Assembly: GCA_025655595.1 (NCBI GenBank)
Contig: JAHXIO010000006.1
Span: forward strand, 558,001 to 622,000
Direction of reading: 5' to 3'
Origin: Candidatus Thiodiazotropha sp. (ex Monitilora ramsayi)
GTDB lineage: Bacteria; Pseudomonadota; Gammaproteobacteria; Chromatiales; Chromatiaceae
DNA: 64,000 nt
Below are positions 50,652-61,667 of this stretch, piece by piece. The notes beneath the pieces are model-generated. The model saw only the letters and a program-made list of their open reading frames with translations, was not told the origin of the DNA and made no database searches. The translations under genes were made by a program, and so were the position numbers. Position 1 is the first letter of the stretch, and each line of letters begins with the position of its first letter.

Positions 50652-50685
50652 CCGCACATCGGTGTTGATCCGATGTGCGGTTTTT
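50652..50685 (+). terminator. rho-independent terminator after dnaK
   Basis: CCGCACATCGG and CCGATGTGCGG pair perfectly over eleven bases with a seven-base loop, followed by TTTTT. It lies 23 bases after dnaK, so dnaJ may have reduced read-through or its own promoter. Confidence 0.9.
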
Positions 50686-50772
50686 GGCGTTATACAGGCG
50701 GTCGGGGATCGACACGCCATGTGTAACAACTCACTTGCAGTAGATTTAGAGAAGAAGCAGTAGAAACCGACT

Positions 50773-51921
50773 ATGGCAAAACGCGATTATTACGAAGTGC
50801 TTGGCGTCAATAAAAACGCCAGTGAGGCTGAAATCAAAAAGGCCTACCGGCGTCTTGCCATGAAGCATCACCCTGATCGCAATACCGGTGATGCGAGTGT
50901 AAAGGCTGAGGAGAGTTTCAAGGAGGCCAAAGAGGCCTACGAGGTTCTCTCCGACGGACAGAAACGCGCCGCTTACGACCAGTTTGGTCATGCGGGTGTC
51001 GATCCCAGCATGGGAGGTGGCCCCGGGGGCTTTGGTGGCGCGGGCGGCGCAAGCTTCTCGGATATATTCGGCGATGTGTTCGGCGATATCTTCAGCGGAG
51101 GTGGCCGCGGTGGTGGCTCCCGAGTCCATAGGGGTGCCGATCTGCGTTACAACCTGCAACTATCCCTGGAGGATGCAGTTGCCGGCACCACGGTAAAAAT
51201 TCGGGTACCCACCCTGGTGGTTTGTGATACTTGCGGTGGCAGCGGCGCGAAAAAGGGTTCCAAAGCCAAGACCTGTGACACCTGTGCCGGACACGGGCAG
51301 GTACGTATGCAACAGGGGTTCTTCTCGGTACAGCAGACCTGCCCAAGGTGCCATGGCAAGGGAACGGTGATCGACGATCCCTGTACGAGTTGCCGTGGCC
51401 AGGGGCGTGTCGAAGAGCACAAGACACTCTCCGTCAAAGTACCGCCGGGCGTGGATTCGGGAGATCGTATTCGACTGGCCGGTGAGGGCGAGGCGGGAGA
51501 GAGCGGGGGACCGCCGGGTGATCTCTACGTTCAGGTGGCTGTGAAGCCCCATGAAATTTTCACTCGTGAAGACAGCCATCTTTTCTGTGAGGTACCGATC
51601 AGCTTCGTCACCGCTGCATTGGGGGGAGAGCTTGAAGTGCCCACACTCAACGGCAAGGTAATGCTGAAGATTCCACCGGGTACACAGACCGGTAAGATGT
51701 TTCGCATGCGCAGTAAGGGCGTCAAGCCGGTGCGTGGTGGTGCTGTGGGCGATCTCCTGTGTCGGGTTCTTGTCGAGACACCTGTGAAGCTGACCGCTGA
51801 GCAGGAGGGACTCTTGCGGCAATTTGACGAAACCATGAAGCGGGGTGGAGCCAAGCACAGCCCACACTCAACGACCTGGGTGGATGGGGTAAAGAAGTTC
51901 TTTGAAAATATGGGATTCTGA
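50773..51921 (+). CDS. dnaJ: chaperone DnaJ (Hsp40)
   Basis: This 382-residue protein has a J domain with HPD (KHHPDRN), a Gly/Phe-rich linker and four zinc repeats ([32 protein letters not shown]). The C-terminal substrate domains follow. It delivers clients to DnaK and stimulates its ATPase. ATG 50773 has an upstream AGAAGCAG. It is located after the dnaK terminator. Confidence 0.98.
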   Translation: MAKRDYYEVLGVNKNASEAEIKKAYRRLAMKHHPDRNTGDASVKAEESFKEAKEAYEVLSDGQKRAAYDQFGHAGVDPSMGGGPGGFGGAGGASFSDIFGDVFGDIFSGGGRGGGSRVHRGADLRYNLQLSLEDAVAGTTVKIRVPTLVVCDTCGGSGAKKGSKAKTCDTCAGHGQVRMQQGFFSVQQTCPRCHGKGTVIDDPCTSCRGQGRVEEHKTLSVKVPPGVDSGDRIRLAGEGEAGESGGPPGDLYVQVAVKPHEIFTREDSHLFCEVPISFVTAALGGELEVPTLNGKVMLKIPPGTQTGKMFRMRSKGVKPVRGGAVGDLLCRVLVETPVKLTAEQEGLLRQFDETMKRGGAKHSPHSTTWVDGVKKFFENMGF

Positions 51922-52093
51922 GTTCCCATCAATCAGCCGTCGGTGACTGGGATACTGCATCTGGCAGCTGATAGAAAGCCCTTTCATTACCGCAGCCTGG
52001 TCTGGGCGCAGGTGCATTTTTTTCTTCAAGTGCATTATGATGTGTCTGGTTTATTTTTATATGAATCAGAATGATATGTAATATTCATTATGA

Positions 52094-52927
<834 letters not shown>

Positions 52928-52970
52928 TACTACAGTGAGTCTGTGTCATACACCGGCTGGATATTGAGCT

Positions 52971-53441
52971 TTGCTACAAATCAGGTATTTCATTTTCGTC
53001 CTCTGTATCGGAATTCTTGCCGGCTGCAGTGAGGCGGTCAGCCCTGAGATTGCACTGAATAACCTGATTACGGCTGGAGAAGCGGCGGTGGAGGCGCGCG
53101 ATCTCGCTGCTGTGATGACGCTGGTTGATCCTGACTATACCGATGACCACGATAATGGTTGGCCACAGTTGAGGAGGTTGCTGGCCGGTTATTTTCTGCG
53201 CCATCCCTCGATTCATGTGATTTCCAAAATCGATCGTATCAAGCTGGTGAGTGAGCAGGAGGCTGAGGTCCTGATCTATGCGGGGCTGGCGGGCTCTGCA
53301 CAGGAAGCCTCGGGTCCATTGGCTGGTTGGCGGGGCAATCTGCTACGCCTCGATCTTGTTTTCCATCTTGATGATGACAGTGAGTGGCGGTTGTTCCGTG
53401 CGGCATGGCGTCCCGCCAGACGTGAGGATTTCACCCAGTAG
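52971..53441 (+). CDS. small lipoprotein, NTF2-like
   Basis: The 156-residue protein has a signal peptide with lipobox LAGC (Cys at residue 19), so it is probably lipid-anchored. The remainder (AAVEARDLAAVMTLVDPDYT) resembles the SnoaL/NTF2-like cone fold. The start codon appears to be TTG. It follows dapB by 43 bases and may share its transcript. The function is unknown. Confidence 0.7.
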   Translation: MLQIRYFIFVLCIGILAGCSEAVSPEIALNNLITAGEAAVEARDLAAVMTLVDPDYTDDHDNGWPQLRRLLAGYFLRHPSIHVISKIDRIKLVSEQEAEVLIYAGLAGSAQEASGPLAGWRGNLLRLDLVFHLDDDSEWRLFRAAWRPARREDFTQ

Positions 53442-53577
53442 CCTGATCCACATATTTCTCGCCAGCACATGACGTTCGGTTTGAATATTTCATTCTTCTG
53501 CTGAGATGCTTCAATCGGAGTTGGCCCGGATTCTGCATTTGATCTGTCGACACGATCAGCATTGGACGGGTTAGCCT

Positions 53578-54564
53578 ATGTCTCAGTTTGCAATGATGAT
53601 ACCCCTGCAGAGTAGTGGTGCAGGCCAGAAAATGACGACCGGTTCACCGCTGCAGGCGGCGGCAGAAGCAGATGCTACGGGGCTCTCCTTTAGTGAGACC
53701 CTTGAGAATCTGTCGGAGACAAATCCCAACGCTGCGGCTTTGCTGCTGGCGCTTCAGCAGATGGGGATGCTCTCTGATAGGCCGGTGACACTGCAGATGA
53801 GCGGCAGCATGCTGCCGTCAATGGGTGAAGCCGGCGGCAAACCGTTGCCGCAATCTCAGCCGCAGACTACCCAGTTACAGAGTCTGCAAAGCCTCACTTT
53901 GCAGGGAACCGGTTTACCGTTTCCCCAGCAGCTTGTCCCGGATCCGGACGGTAAATTGTCGGTGATCGAGTCTGCTCAGGCTTTGGTCAAGACCGGGCTC
54001 ATGGCGGGAGAAGGTTTCCAATTGCTGGATGCGAGAGGTGGAACTGATCTCAATACCCCTATGCTCGGGCTTGGCCTGGCGGGTCAGTCATCCCTCTCTC
54101 CGCTTGGCATCAGGCCGTCGGTATCACTGCCATTGCAGATTCCTGTCGGTCAGTCCGGCTGGGACAGCGCCGTGGGTGAGAAAATCCAGTGGATGGTCAG
54201 CCGTCAGGTGCAGTCGGCTGAGATAAAACTGACGCCACCCGACCTGGGGCCTCTGCAGATCAAGCTTTCTGTTCAGAACGATCAGACCAGTGTGAACTTT
54301 ATCGCCCCGCATGCGGCAACGAGGGACGCTCTGGAAGCAGCGATTCCCCGTTTACGTGAAATGTTTGGTGAGATTCAACTCAACCTGGCGAATGTGGATG
54401 TCAGCCAACAGCAGACCGGTTCCTCGCGGGATGGCAGTGGTGAGGCTTCTGCAGGGAGTAACGGCTACGATGAGGGGGCGGGCGGTAGCAAAGAAGAGAT
54501 TATGCCATCTGGCCCTCGCGCTGCGACACTTCAGAGTAGAGGGGTGCTCGATACTTACGCCTGA
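53578..54564 (+). CDS. fliK: flagellar hook-length control-like protein
   Basis: The 328-residue protein is Gln/Leu-rich and disordered in its first 190 residues, then has the FliK C-terminal domain. That domain shows VGEKIQWMVSRQVQSAEIKL, then PPDLGPLQIKLSVQNDQTSV and LREMFGEIQLNLANVDVS. FliK measures hook length and switches secretion specificity. No other flagellar gene lies in the window, so this copy is separated from the main cluster. Confidence 0.82.
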   Translation: MSQFAMMIPLQSSGAGQKMTTGSPLQAAAEADATGLSFSETLENLSETNPNAAALLLALQQMGMLSDRPVTLQMSGSMLPSMGEAGGKPLPQSQPQTTQLQSLQSLTLQGTGLPFPQQLVPDPDGKLSVIESAQALVKTGLMAGEGFQLLDARGGTDLNTPMLGLGLAGQSSLSPLGIRPSVSLPLQIPVGQSGWDSAVGEKIQWMVSRQVQSAEIKLTPPDLGPLQIKLSVQNDQTSVNFIAPHAATRDALEAAIPRLREMFGEIQLNLANVDVSQQQTGSSRDGSGEASAGSNGYDEGAGGSKEEIMPSGPRAATLQSRGVLDTYA

Positions 54565-54722
54565 CTGCAAATACTTGCCCTGACCGGGGGTATTTCAACT
54601 GTTTTTGCATCGGGCACGTGAAATTCACATACCTTTGAGACGGACCTTCCCGGCAAGGCTATTTCAAACTTGCCTTGAGTAGGAGAAAATGGCGTTCCAC
54701 AAGAGAGCAAACGGAACGTCAG

Positions 54723-55010
54723 ATGCGTATCATTAAACTCGCCTTACTTTTGATCGTCATGCTCCTGGGTGTGGTTTTTACCGTACTCAACGCAGGTCCG
54801 GTGCATTTCAATTACTACTTCGGCAGCCGGGAGATACCCCTGTCACTGATTATGACCGGGTCTCTGGGTGCCGGCGCCCTGTTGGGAATACTCTCCTGTT
54901 TGGGATTGATGTTCGGCTTGAAACGGGAGAATCTCTCTCTGAAACGACAAAGCCAGATGGCCAATCAGGAAGTCAACAACCTGCGGGCCTTACCGTTGAA
55001 GGACAGGTAA
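54723..55010 (+). CDS. lapA: LapA family membrane protein
   Basis: This 95-residue protein has two membrane helices (IKLALLLIVMLLGVVFTVLN and LIMTGSLGAGALLGILSCLG) and a cytosolic tail. The NAGPVHFNYYFGSREIPLSL loop is typical of LapA/YciS. LapA works with LapB in controlling LpxC turnover and lipopolysaccharide assembly. The ATG at 54723 matches the family start. lapB follows. Confidence 0.9.
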   Translation: MRIIKLALLLIVMLLGVVFTVLNAGPVHFNYYFGSREIPLSLIMTGSLGAGALLGILSCLGLMFGLKRENLSLKRQSQMANQEVNNLRALPLKDR

Positions 55011-55114
55011 GCGAGTCCCAGTCATGCATACCTCTTCTTTATTGGCCACTGTCCCGATCAATGAAGTTCAACTGAACTGTCAGGGATACGTCCGCAAAGT
55101 CAGGAAGATTGCGA

Positions 55115-56302
55115 ATGATTGAATTCCTGCTGCTTCTGCTACCGGTGGCTGCCGCGTCCGGCTGGTATGCGGCACGGAAGAGTCTGCGCAGTAAACAGCC
55201 GAAGAAGCAGTCACAGGAGATCTCTCCCGTCTATTTCAAAGGTCTCAACTACCTGCTCAATGAGCAGCAGGATAAGGCGATAGACCTTTTTATCAAGATG
55301 TTGGAAGTGGATAGCGACACAGTCGAAACCCATCTGGCGCTGGGCAATCTGTTTCGACGCCGGGGAGAGGTCGATCGTGCGATCCGGATACACCAGAATT
55401 TAATTGCCCGGCCCAGTCTCAGCCGGGAGCAGCGTGCGCAGGCGCTGCTGGAATTGGGACAGGATTATATGAGAGCAGGTCTGTTTGACAGGGCGGAAAA
55501 TCTTTTTCTGGAACTCACGGAACTGAAGCTTTTCAACGAACAGGCCTACATCAAGCTGCTGGAGATTTACCAGCAGGAGAAGGATTGGCAGCGTTGCCTG
55601 GAAGTCGCCACCCATATCAGCCATGCCCATCATCCGACATTGAACAATGCCGTCGCGCATTTTTATTGTGAACTGGCAGAGGCACAATTACGCCAGCAGC
55701 ACGTGGGAGCGGCGGAGAACTATCTCAGGCGCGCACGTCAGGTTGCACGCAACCATGTGCGAGCGACCATGCTGCAAGGTGAGATTGAGCTGGCACGGGG
55801 TGAGTGCAAGATCGTGATCAAACTATTGAAACGGATAGAGGATCAGGACACAGCCTATCTCTCAGAGGTGTTACCCACTTTGGTTGCCTGTTACAGAAAA
55901 CTGGGACAGCAGCAGGAGCTCTATACCTATCTGCATGAGATCTATGACCGCCACCATTGCACGGAGGCGGTGCTCTATCTTGCTGAGATGACAGCGGAGA
56001 GAGAAAGTGAAGGGGAGGCTGTGGCTCTTATACTTCGGCATCTGTCTGATCAACCCGATCTCAAGGGACTGGAACGACTGGTCAGATTGAACCTGCACCG
56101 GGGAGAGGAGAGCCCCAGAGAGACGCTTGAAGTCCTATTGAATTCAGTGCTCAAACTGATCGATAAACAGCCGGCTTTCCAGTGTGAGCAGTGCGGCTAC
56201 ACAGCCAGGAAACTCCATTGGCACTGCCCCAGCTGTAAAACCTGGGGAAGTATCAAGCCGGTACAGGGTCTGGTCAGAGGAGCGGCCCTGGTCAGCCAAT
56301 GA
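55115..56302 (+). CDS. lapB: lipopolysaccharide assembly protein LapB
   Basis: This 395-residue protein has an N-terminal membrane helix ([19 protein letters not shown]), a chain of TPR helices through residue ~345 and a rubredoxin-like zinc end (CEQCGY...[10 protein letters not shown]). LapB recruits LpxC to FtsH and balances LPS with phospholipid synthesis. ATG 55115 follows AGGAAG; a TTG six bases earlier is not needed. It is in the usual lapA-lapB-pyrF order. Confidence 0.95.
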   Translation: MIEFLLLLLPVAAASGWYAARKSLRSKQPKKQSQEISPVYFKGLNYLLNEQQDKAIDLFIKMLEVDSDTVETHLALGNLFRRRGEVDRAIRIHQNLIARPSLSREQRAQALLELGQDYMRAGLFDRAENLFLELTELKLFNEQAYIKLLEIYQQEKDWQRCLEVATHISHAHHPTLNNAVAHFYCELAEAQLRQQHVGAAENYLRRARQVARNHVRATMLQGEIELARGECKIVIKLLKRIEDQDTAYLSEVLPTLVACYRKLGQQQELYTYLHEIYDRHHCTEAVLYLAEMTAERESEGEAVALILRHLSDQPDLKGLERLVRLNLHRGEESPRETLEVLLNSVLKLIDKQPAFQCEQCGYTARKLHWHCPSCKTWGSIKPVQGLVRGAALVSQ

Positions 56303-56390
56303 TATCGGCCTGACACGTACGAGGGTCCCGTCATTCATTTCAACATATTTTGCCCGAATGAACTTGAGGGCCAAGAGGATAAAGAGAAAG

Positions 56391-57098
56391 ATGCAAAACA
56401 CAGAGGCTAGGGTCATTGTCGCTTTGGACTATCCCGATCGGGCAAAGGCGGAAGCGTTGGTGGATAGGCTGGACCCATCCTTGTGCCGGTTAAAGGTGGG
56501 CAAAGAGATGTTTACCCGCTTTGGCCCTCCTTTGGTGGAGGAATTGAGAAAGCGTGGGTTTGAAATCTTTCTCGACCTGAAGTTTCACGATATTCCCAAT
56601 ACCGTAGCCGCGGCCTGTGATGCAGCGGCCGATCTTGAGGTGTGGATGATGAATCTTCACGCATCCGGTGGTCGGCGCATGATGGAGGCTGCCCGGGAAC
56701 GACTGGAACAGCGCAGTCACAGGCCCCTGTTGGTGGCCGTCACCATTCTCACCAGCCTGACCGGTGATGAGATCGCCGAGGTGGGATACCGGGGAGAGCC
56801 GGCGGAGAGCGTTTTGAGACTTGCCAAGCTGACCCATGCCTCAGGTCTTGACGGTGTGGTCTGCTCTCCACTGGAGGCAGTGGAGATTCGCCGTGAGATT
56901 GGTGATGAATTTCTGCTCGTGACACCCGGCGTCAGACCGAAATCGGCAACCCAGGATGATCAACGCCGAGTCATGACGCCTGGCGAAGCGATAAATGCGG
57001 GTTCAAGTTATCTGGTGGTGGGCCGACCCATCACTGCAGCTGAGAATCCGATTCAGGCCCTTAAGGGGATCAATACCGAGATTGCCGGGCAGCGATAA
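56391..57098 (+). CDS. pyrF: orotidine 5'-phosphate decarboxylase
   Basis: The 235-residue enzyme makes UMP. It has the phosphate-binding VALDYPD, the catalytic [13 protein letters not shown] with the Asp-Lys-Asp set, and the end [17 protein letters not shown] 56391 is the family start; the open frame extends upstream through lapB only by chance. Length is normal. Confidence 0.97.
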   Translation: MQNTEARVIVALDYPDRAKAEALVDRLDPSLCRLKVGKEMFTRFGPPLVEELRKRGFEIFLDLKFHDIPNTVAAACDAAADLEVWMMNLHASGGRRMMEAARERLEQRSHRPLLVAVTILTSLTGDEIAEVGYRGEPAESVLRLAKLTHASGLDGVVCSPLEAVEIRREIGDEFLLVTPGVRPKSATQDDQRRVMTPGEAINAGSSYLVVGRPITAAENPIQALKGINTEIAGQR

Positions 57099-57181
57099 AT
57101 GCCTGCATTGACAGCCTGTTTTCGTCCCCATACCCTGATCCGTCGTAGTGAACAGGAATTGACATCCCCCAGGAGCAACTG

Positions 57182-58066
57182 ATGAGCAAGAAAATAAGAA
57201 AGGCGGTTTTTCCCGTGGCCGGTCTGGGAACACGCTTTCTGCCTGCAACCAAGGCGAATCCCAAAGAGATGCTGCCGGTTGTGGATAAGCCGCTGATTCA
57301 ATATGCAGCAGAAGAGGCGGAAGAGGCTGGGGTGGATGCGCTTGTCTTCGTTACAGGCCGAAACAAACGATCGATTCCTGACCATTTCGACAAGGCCTAC
57401 GAGCTGGAGTCCGAACTCAAGGACGCCGGTAAGACCGAGTTGTTGCAGAAGGTACAGAACGTATTGCCGGCAGATGTGGATTGTATCTACTTGCGACAGG
57501 CCGAGGCCTTGGGGCTGGGTCACGCGGTACTCTGTGCCGAGTCTGTCGTGGGGGACGAACCCTTTGCAGTCATACTGGCGGACGATCTGATACGTGGTGA
57601 CGACGGGGTCGGCGCCATTGCGCAGATGAACAAGATCTATGAGCGTTATCAATGCAGCGTGATCCTGGTTGAAGAGGTGCCGCCGGACGAAACACACAAA
57701 TACGGCATCGTCGAAATCGATGAAGACGACGGTGAGACCGCCATTATTACCTCAATTGTCGAAAAACCGGATCCGGAGGTCGCGCCGTCGAACCTGGCGG
57801 TAGTGGGGCGGTATATCCTCACACCGAGAATTTTCGATCTTCTCAAACAGACGGGTAGGGGGGCAGGAGGCGAGATCCAACTCACCGATGCCATCGCCGA
57901 ACTGCTGAAATATGAAAAGGTCCGTGCCTATCGTGTCAAGGGCAAGCGTTACGACTGCGGTAGCAAGCTGGGATACCTGGAGGCGTCAGTGGAGTATGGT
58001 CTGTCACATCCCGAGCTGGGCAAAGATTTCAATACCTATCTCAAGAGCCTGGCTGAGGATCTTTGA
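57182..58066 (+). CDS. galU: UTP-glucose-1-phosphate uridylyltransferase
   Basis: This 294-residue enzyme makes UDP-glucose for surface polysaccharides. It has [18 protein letters not shown] (nucleotide loop), [15 protein letters not shown], and [14 protein letters not shown]. The start ATG follows CAGGAG with good spacing. A strong terminator begins 23 bases after its stop. Confidence 0.97.
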   Translation: MSKKIRKAVFPVAGLGTRFLPATKANPKEMLPVVDKPLIQYAAEEAEEAGVDALVFVTGRNKRSIPDHFDKAYELESELKDAGKTELLQKVQNVLPADVDCIYLRQAEALGLGHAVLCAESVVGDEPFAVILADDLIRGDDGVGAIAQMNKIYERYQCSVILVEEVPPDETHKYGIVEIDEDDGETAIITSIVEKPDPEVAPSNLAVVGRYILTPRIFDLLKQTGRGAGGEIQLTDAIAELLKYEKVRAYRVKGKRYDCGSKLGYLEASVEYGLSHPELGKDFNTYLKSLAEDL

Positions 58067-58089
58067 AGAGGCGCGGAATGAGACAAAAA

Positions 58090-58114
58090 AGGCCGCAGAA
58101 GCTGCGGCCTTTTT
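58090..58114 (+). terminator. bidirectional terminator between galU and tRNA-Glu
   Basis: AGGCCGCAG and CTGCGGCCT pair perfectly over nine bases around AAG, with TTTTT on the right and AAAAAA on the left. It can end galU on the plus strand and the tRNA-Glu transcript on the minus strand, whose 3' end is six bases away. Confidence 0.93.
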
Positions 58115-58119
58115 CGGAT

Positions 58120-58194
58120 TGGTACTCCCTAGGGGACTCGAACCCCTGTTACCGGCGTGAGAGGCCAGCGTCCTAACCACTAGACGAAGGGAGC
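58120..58194 (-). tRNA. tRNA-Glu (anticodon CTC)
   Basis: This is a 75-base tRNA including CCA. Acceptor GCTCCCT pairs with AGGGAGT. The anticodon stem CTGGC/GCCGG holds the loop CTCTCAC with anticodon CTC, which reads GAG. T arm AGGGGTTCGAGTCCCCT. All arms are normal, unlike the tRNA-like gene at 11920-12031. Confidence 0.96.
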
Positions 58195-58279
58195 AGTTTG
58201 GTCAGAAAGGCGGTATTATACTGACTTGTTTGCCAGGCTCAATCACCTGGTTCAATTTTAATCTCCAATGGTCTGAATC

Positions 58280-59665
58280 TTGAAACAAGCTACCAGGTGG
58301 CTGAAAAAGAAGTTTATCGGAATTGTCAGTGGCTCTAAAGCTGACCAAGCAACCGGAAGCTGTGCTATCCCAACCCCGATCAGCATCCCCAGAGACGAGC
58401 ACAATATCTCCCGTGCCAATATCAGCCGCAATGCGGTCAAAGTGCTCTATCGTCTGAACAGTGCGGGATATCAGGCCTACCTGGTTGGCGGGGGTGTGCG
58501 TGATCTACTGCTGGGGCGCGAGCCGAAGGATTTCGACGTGGCGACTGATGCCTCTCCGGAGCAGGTCAAGTCGGTCTTCAGCAATTGTCGCCTGATCGGT
58601 CGGCGTTTTCGTCTGGCCCATGTCCATTTTGGACGTGAGATCATCGAAGTGGCCACATTCCGCAGCAACCAGGAGAGTGATCAGCGGGGTGATCGGCAGC
58701 TGGAGAATGGCAGGATCCTCCGTGACAATGTCTACGGTACTTTGGAAGAGGATGCCCAACGACGTGATTTCACCATCAATGCCCTCTACTATGGTGTTGA
58801 AGACTTTTCGGTGATTGACTATGCGGGCGGCATTGACGATCTGAAAAACGGCGTAATTCGCCTGCTGGGGGACCCCGAAAGCCGCTATCGGGAAGATCCT
58901 GTCCGCCTGCTGCGTGCGGTGCGTTTCGCTGCCAAGCTCGGGTTTGTCATCGAGCCCGCAACTGAGTCGCCTATGCGCCAGTTGGCGGCCTTGTTGCAGG
59001 ATGTGCCTGCAGCGCGTCTTTTCGAAGAGGTGTTGAAACTGTTTCTCGCCGGTGCAGCGCTGGAGACTTTTGAGAAACTGCGCCACTACGATCTTTTTGC
59101 CCAGCTTTTTCCCGCAACTGAAGAGGCGCTGACTCATGAAGATCATGAGTTTCCCATTACCTTCGTCAACCGGGGTCTGCGCAATACTGATCAGCGTATC
59201 CAGGATAACAAGCCGGTAACCCCGGCCTTTCTGTTTGCGGTTTTGCTATGGGAGCCGGTAAGGCTGCGTTCGGACACACTGCAGGCATCGGGCACACATC
59301 CATACGAAGCGTTGCAGATCGCTGCATCGGAAGTTCTCTCGGAACAGGCGGCTACTGTCTCCATCCCGAAACGCTTCAGCTATCCGATGCGGGATATCTG
59401 GCAACTGCAGTCCCGTTTCCGCCAGCATAATGGTAAACGTCCCCAGCGCCTGCAGGGGCATCCCCGCTTCAGGGCGGCCTACGACTTTCTCCTGTTAAGG
59501 GCTGAGTCGGGCGAGGTCGATCAGGCTGAGGCCGATTGGTGGACCCGCTTTCTCGAAAGGCAGCCAAAGGGTGAGCAGCAACAGGAAGAGGGACAAGAGC
59601 GTCAGGGACGAAGAAGACGCCGCAGACGGCGAAAGCCCAAACAGCCTGCAGCCACCGATGAGTGA
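58280..59665 (+). CDS. pcnB: poly(A) polymerase I
   Basis: This 461-residue protein adds A tails to RNA, promoting decay. It has LVGGGVRDLLLGREPKDFDV with the catalytic Asp pair, FRLAHVHFGREIIEVATFR, RRDFTINALYY and a very basic end. The start is uncertain: TTG 58280 gives an N-terminus (MKQATRWLKKKF) like other PcnB starts, and no ATG precedes the conserved IPRDEHNISRANIS. It overlaps folK at its end. Confidence 0.93.
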   Translation: MKQATRWLKKKFIGIVSGSKADQATGSCAIPTPISIPRDEHNISRANISRNAVKVLYRLNSAGYQAYLVGGGVRDLLLGREPKDFDVATDASPEQVKSVFSNCRLIGRRFRLAHVHFGREIIEVATFRSNQESDQRGDRQLENGRILRDNVYGTLEEDAQRRDFTINALYYGVEDFSVIDYAGGIDDLKNGVIRLLGDPESRYREDPVRLLRAVRFAAKLGFVIEPATESPMRQLAALLQDVPAARLFEEVLKLFLAGAALETFEKLRHYDLFAQLFPATEEALTHEDHEFPITFVNRGLRNTDQRIQDNKPVTPAFLFAVLLWEPVRLRSDTLQASGTHPYEALQIAASEVLSEQAATVSIPKRFSYPMRDIWQLQSRFRQHNGKRPQRLQGHPRFRAAYDFLLLRAESGEVDQAEADWWTRFLERQPKGEQQQEEGQERQGRRRRRRRRKPKQPAATDE

Positions 59666-60158
59666 ATTCGAACGGGTGACTGCCTATGTGGGTTTGGGCA
59701 GCAATCTGGAGGAACCGCTGTCGCAGGTTAAAGAGGCCGAGACAGAGTTGGCTTATCTTCCCGATACCGACTTAACGGCGGTCTCTTCTCTCTACTGGAC
59801 GCGGCCTGTGGGACCAGCGGATCAGCCTGACTTTATTAATGCTGTTGCAAAGATCTCCACACAATTGCCCGCCGAGAAACTGCTGGATGAGTTGCAGTTA
59901 TTGGAACAGCGGCATGGCCGCATCAGAGAGGGTGTCCGCTGGGGACCCCGGACGCTGGATCTAGATCTGCTGCTCTATGGCGACATGACAATTGACAGTC
60001 CCCGATTGAAGGTACCCCACCCATATTTGTCTGGGCGTGCTTTCGTGTTATATCCCCTTTCGGAGATCGCAGCGGACGATCTGATGATCCCGGGTGCCGG
60101 GATGCTGGGAGACCTGCTCAAAGAGGTATCGGATGATGGTATTGAGCGGATTGACTGA
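59658..60158 (+). CDS. folK: folate pyrophosphokinase (HPPK)
   Basis: The 166-residue enzyme transfers pyrophosphate to 6-hydroxymethyl-dihydropterin in folate synthesis. It has YVGLGSNLEEP, the RVGPADQPDF-type loop and GPRTLDLDLLLYG, the HPPK signature. ATG 59658 overlaps the end of pcnB by eight bases. An upstream extension of the frame lies in pcnB and is rejected. pcnB-folK is a common pair. Confidence 0.96.
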   Translation: MSEFERVTAYVGLGSNLEEPLSQVKEAETELAYLPDTDLTAVSSLYWTRPVGPADQPDFINAVAKISTQLPAEKLLDELQLLEQRHGRIREGVRWGPRTLDLDLLLYGDMTIDSPRLKVPHPYLSGRAFVLYPLSEIAADDLMIPGAGMLGDLLKEVSDDGIERID

Positions 60159-60807
60159 ACAACACAAATTACCCAGTTTCCTGGTGGTCGAGGGCCCGAT
60201 AGGTGTCGGCAAGACCAGTCTTGTGAAACGCCTGGCGGACCACTTCAGAGGCGAGACCCTGTTGGAAGCTGCGGAAGAGAATCCCTTTCTGCAGCGTTTC
60301 TATGAGAACCCGCGGGAGTCGGCTTTTCCAGCCCAGCTCTTCTTTCTGTTTCAGCGCAGCCAGCAGATGAGTGACCTGAAACAGGGTGATATGTTTCGGC
60401 AGCGTCTCATTGCCGATTTCATGCTCGAGAAAGACCGGCTCTTTGCCCAGATCAATCTCGATCAGGAGGAGATGAAACTCTATGAACAGGTCTATGAACG
60501 CATGACGTTACAGGCGCCGGCACCGGACCTGGTGGTCTATCTACAGGCACCGGTGGACGTTTTGCTGGAGCGAATCAGGCAACGGGCCAGGCCGCAGGAG
60601 CGAACAATAGACAAGGCCTATCTGCAGCGTTTATGCGATGCCTATACGGAGTTCTTTCATTTCTATGATCGCTCACCGCTGCTGATAATCAATGCCGCCA
60701 CCATCAATCCGCTGGAGAACGAGAATGATTTCAAGTTACTGGTGAACCACATTTGCACTGATGGACCGCAGCGCCGTTATCTCAACCCGATGCCCCTGTT
60801 GTTGTAA
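60133..60807 (+). CDS. deoxynucleoside kinase family protein
   Basis: The 224-residue protein has Walker A VVEGPIGVGKTSL, then LLEAAEENPFLQRFYEN and the ERIRQRARPQER lid. This matches the deoxynucleoside (deoxyadenosine/deoxyguanosine) kinase family that often lies between folK and panB in proteobacteria. It salvages deoxynucleosides to monophosphates. Start is ATG 60133 or the adjacent ATG 60136; it overlaps folK by about 25 bases, so translation is coupled. Confidence 0.9.
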   Translation: MMVLSGLTEQHKLPSFLVVEGPIGVGKTSLVKRLADHFRGETLLEAAEENPFLQRFYENPRESAFPAQLFFLFQRSQQMSDLKQGDMFRQRLIADFMLEKDRLFAQINLDQEEMKLYEQVYERMTLQAPAPDLVVYLQAPVDVLLERIRQRARPQERTIDKAYLQRLCDAYTEFFHFYDRSPLLIINAATINPLENENDFKLLVNHICTDGPQRRYLNPMPLLL

Positions 60808-60866
60808 GGCTAACTTCAACAACGACATGCTAAAATTGCATTCCACATACATTGCTAGAAAAAAAG

Positions 60867-61667
60867 ATGAACGCAAAATCCGTGACTGTCAGGCACCTGC
60901 TGGAGATGAAAAAAGAGCAACGGAAGATCTCTGTTCTGACCAGCTACGACGCCAGCCTGACCCGATTGATGGAGGAGGCTGGTGTCGATGTGCTACTGGT
61001 CGGGGATTCTCTCGGCATGGTCGTTCAGGGGCAGGAGAGTACGCTCCCTGTCACCCTGGATGAGATGATCTACCACACACGCAATGTGGCCAGGGCCAGA
61101 CAGCGGACACTGTTAATTGCCGATATGCCCTTCATGAGCTATCGCTCACCCGATCTGGCATTGGAGTCGGCAGGCCGGTTAATGAAAGAGGGTGGGGCTC
61201 ATATGGTCAAGCTGGAGGGCGGAGCCACACAGCTTGAGGTGATCCGCCAGATTACGGCTCAAGGGATTCCCGTTTGCGGTCATCTGGGTCTACTGCCGCA
61301 GTCCGTGCATAAACTGGGCGGCTACCGTGTGCAGGGTCGTGAAGCCGATCGGGCAGAGGCGATTCGGCAGGATGCTTTCGCGCTGCAGGAGGCCGGTATC
61401 GATATGCTGGTGCTGGAGTGTGTTCCTTCGGCGCTGGCGTCGGAGATCACGGCTTCTCTGACCATACCGGTGATTGGTATCGGCGCAGGCGTTGATTGTG
61501 ACGGCCAGGTACTCGTGGTTTATGACATGCTGGGTATGAATCCGCACCCGCCGCGCTTCGTGAAAGACTTTCTCCAATCTGGAGGTTCGATCCTGCAGGC
61601 TCTGCAGGAGTATGTGGCGGCCGTGAGGGACGGTACCTTTCCCGCTGAAGAACATGGCTTCAAATGA
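60867..61667 (+). CDS. panB: ketopantoate hydroxymethyltransferase
   Basis: The 266-residue enzyme makes ketopantoate, the first step toward pantothenate. It has ISVLTSYDASLTRLMEEAGV, LVGDSLGMVVQG, GGAHMVKLEGG and IGIGAGVDCDGQVLV. ATG 60867 (MNAKSVTVRHLL) is the family start. Its stop overlaps the panC start. Confidence 0.97.
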   Translation: MNAKSVTVRHLLEMKKEQRKISVLTSYDASLTRLMEEAGVDVLLVGDSLGMVVQGQESTLPVTLDEMIYHTRNVARARQRTLLIADMPFMSYRSPDLALESAGRLMKEGGAHMVKLEGGATQLEVIRQITAQGIPVCGHLGLLPQSVHKLGGYRVQGREADRAEAIRQDAFALQEAGIDMLVLECVPSALASEITASLTIPVIGIGAGVDCDGQVLVVYDMLGMNPHPPRFVKDFLQSGGSILQALQEYVAAVRDGTFPAEEHGFK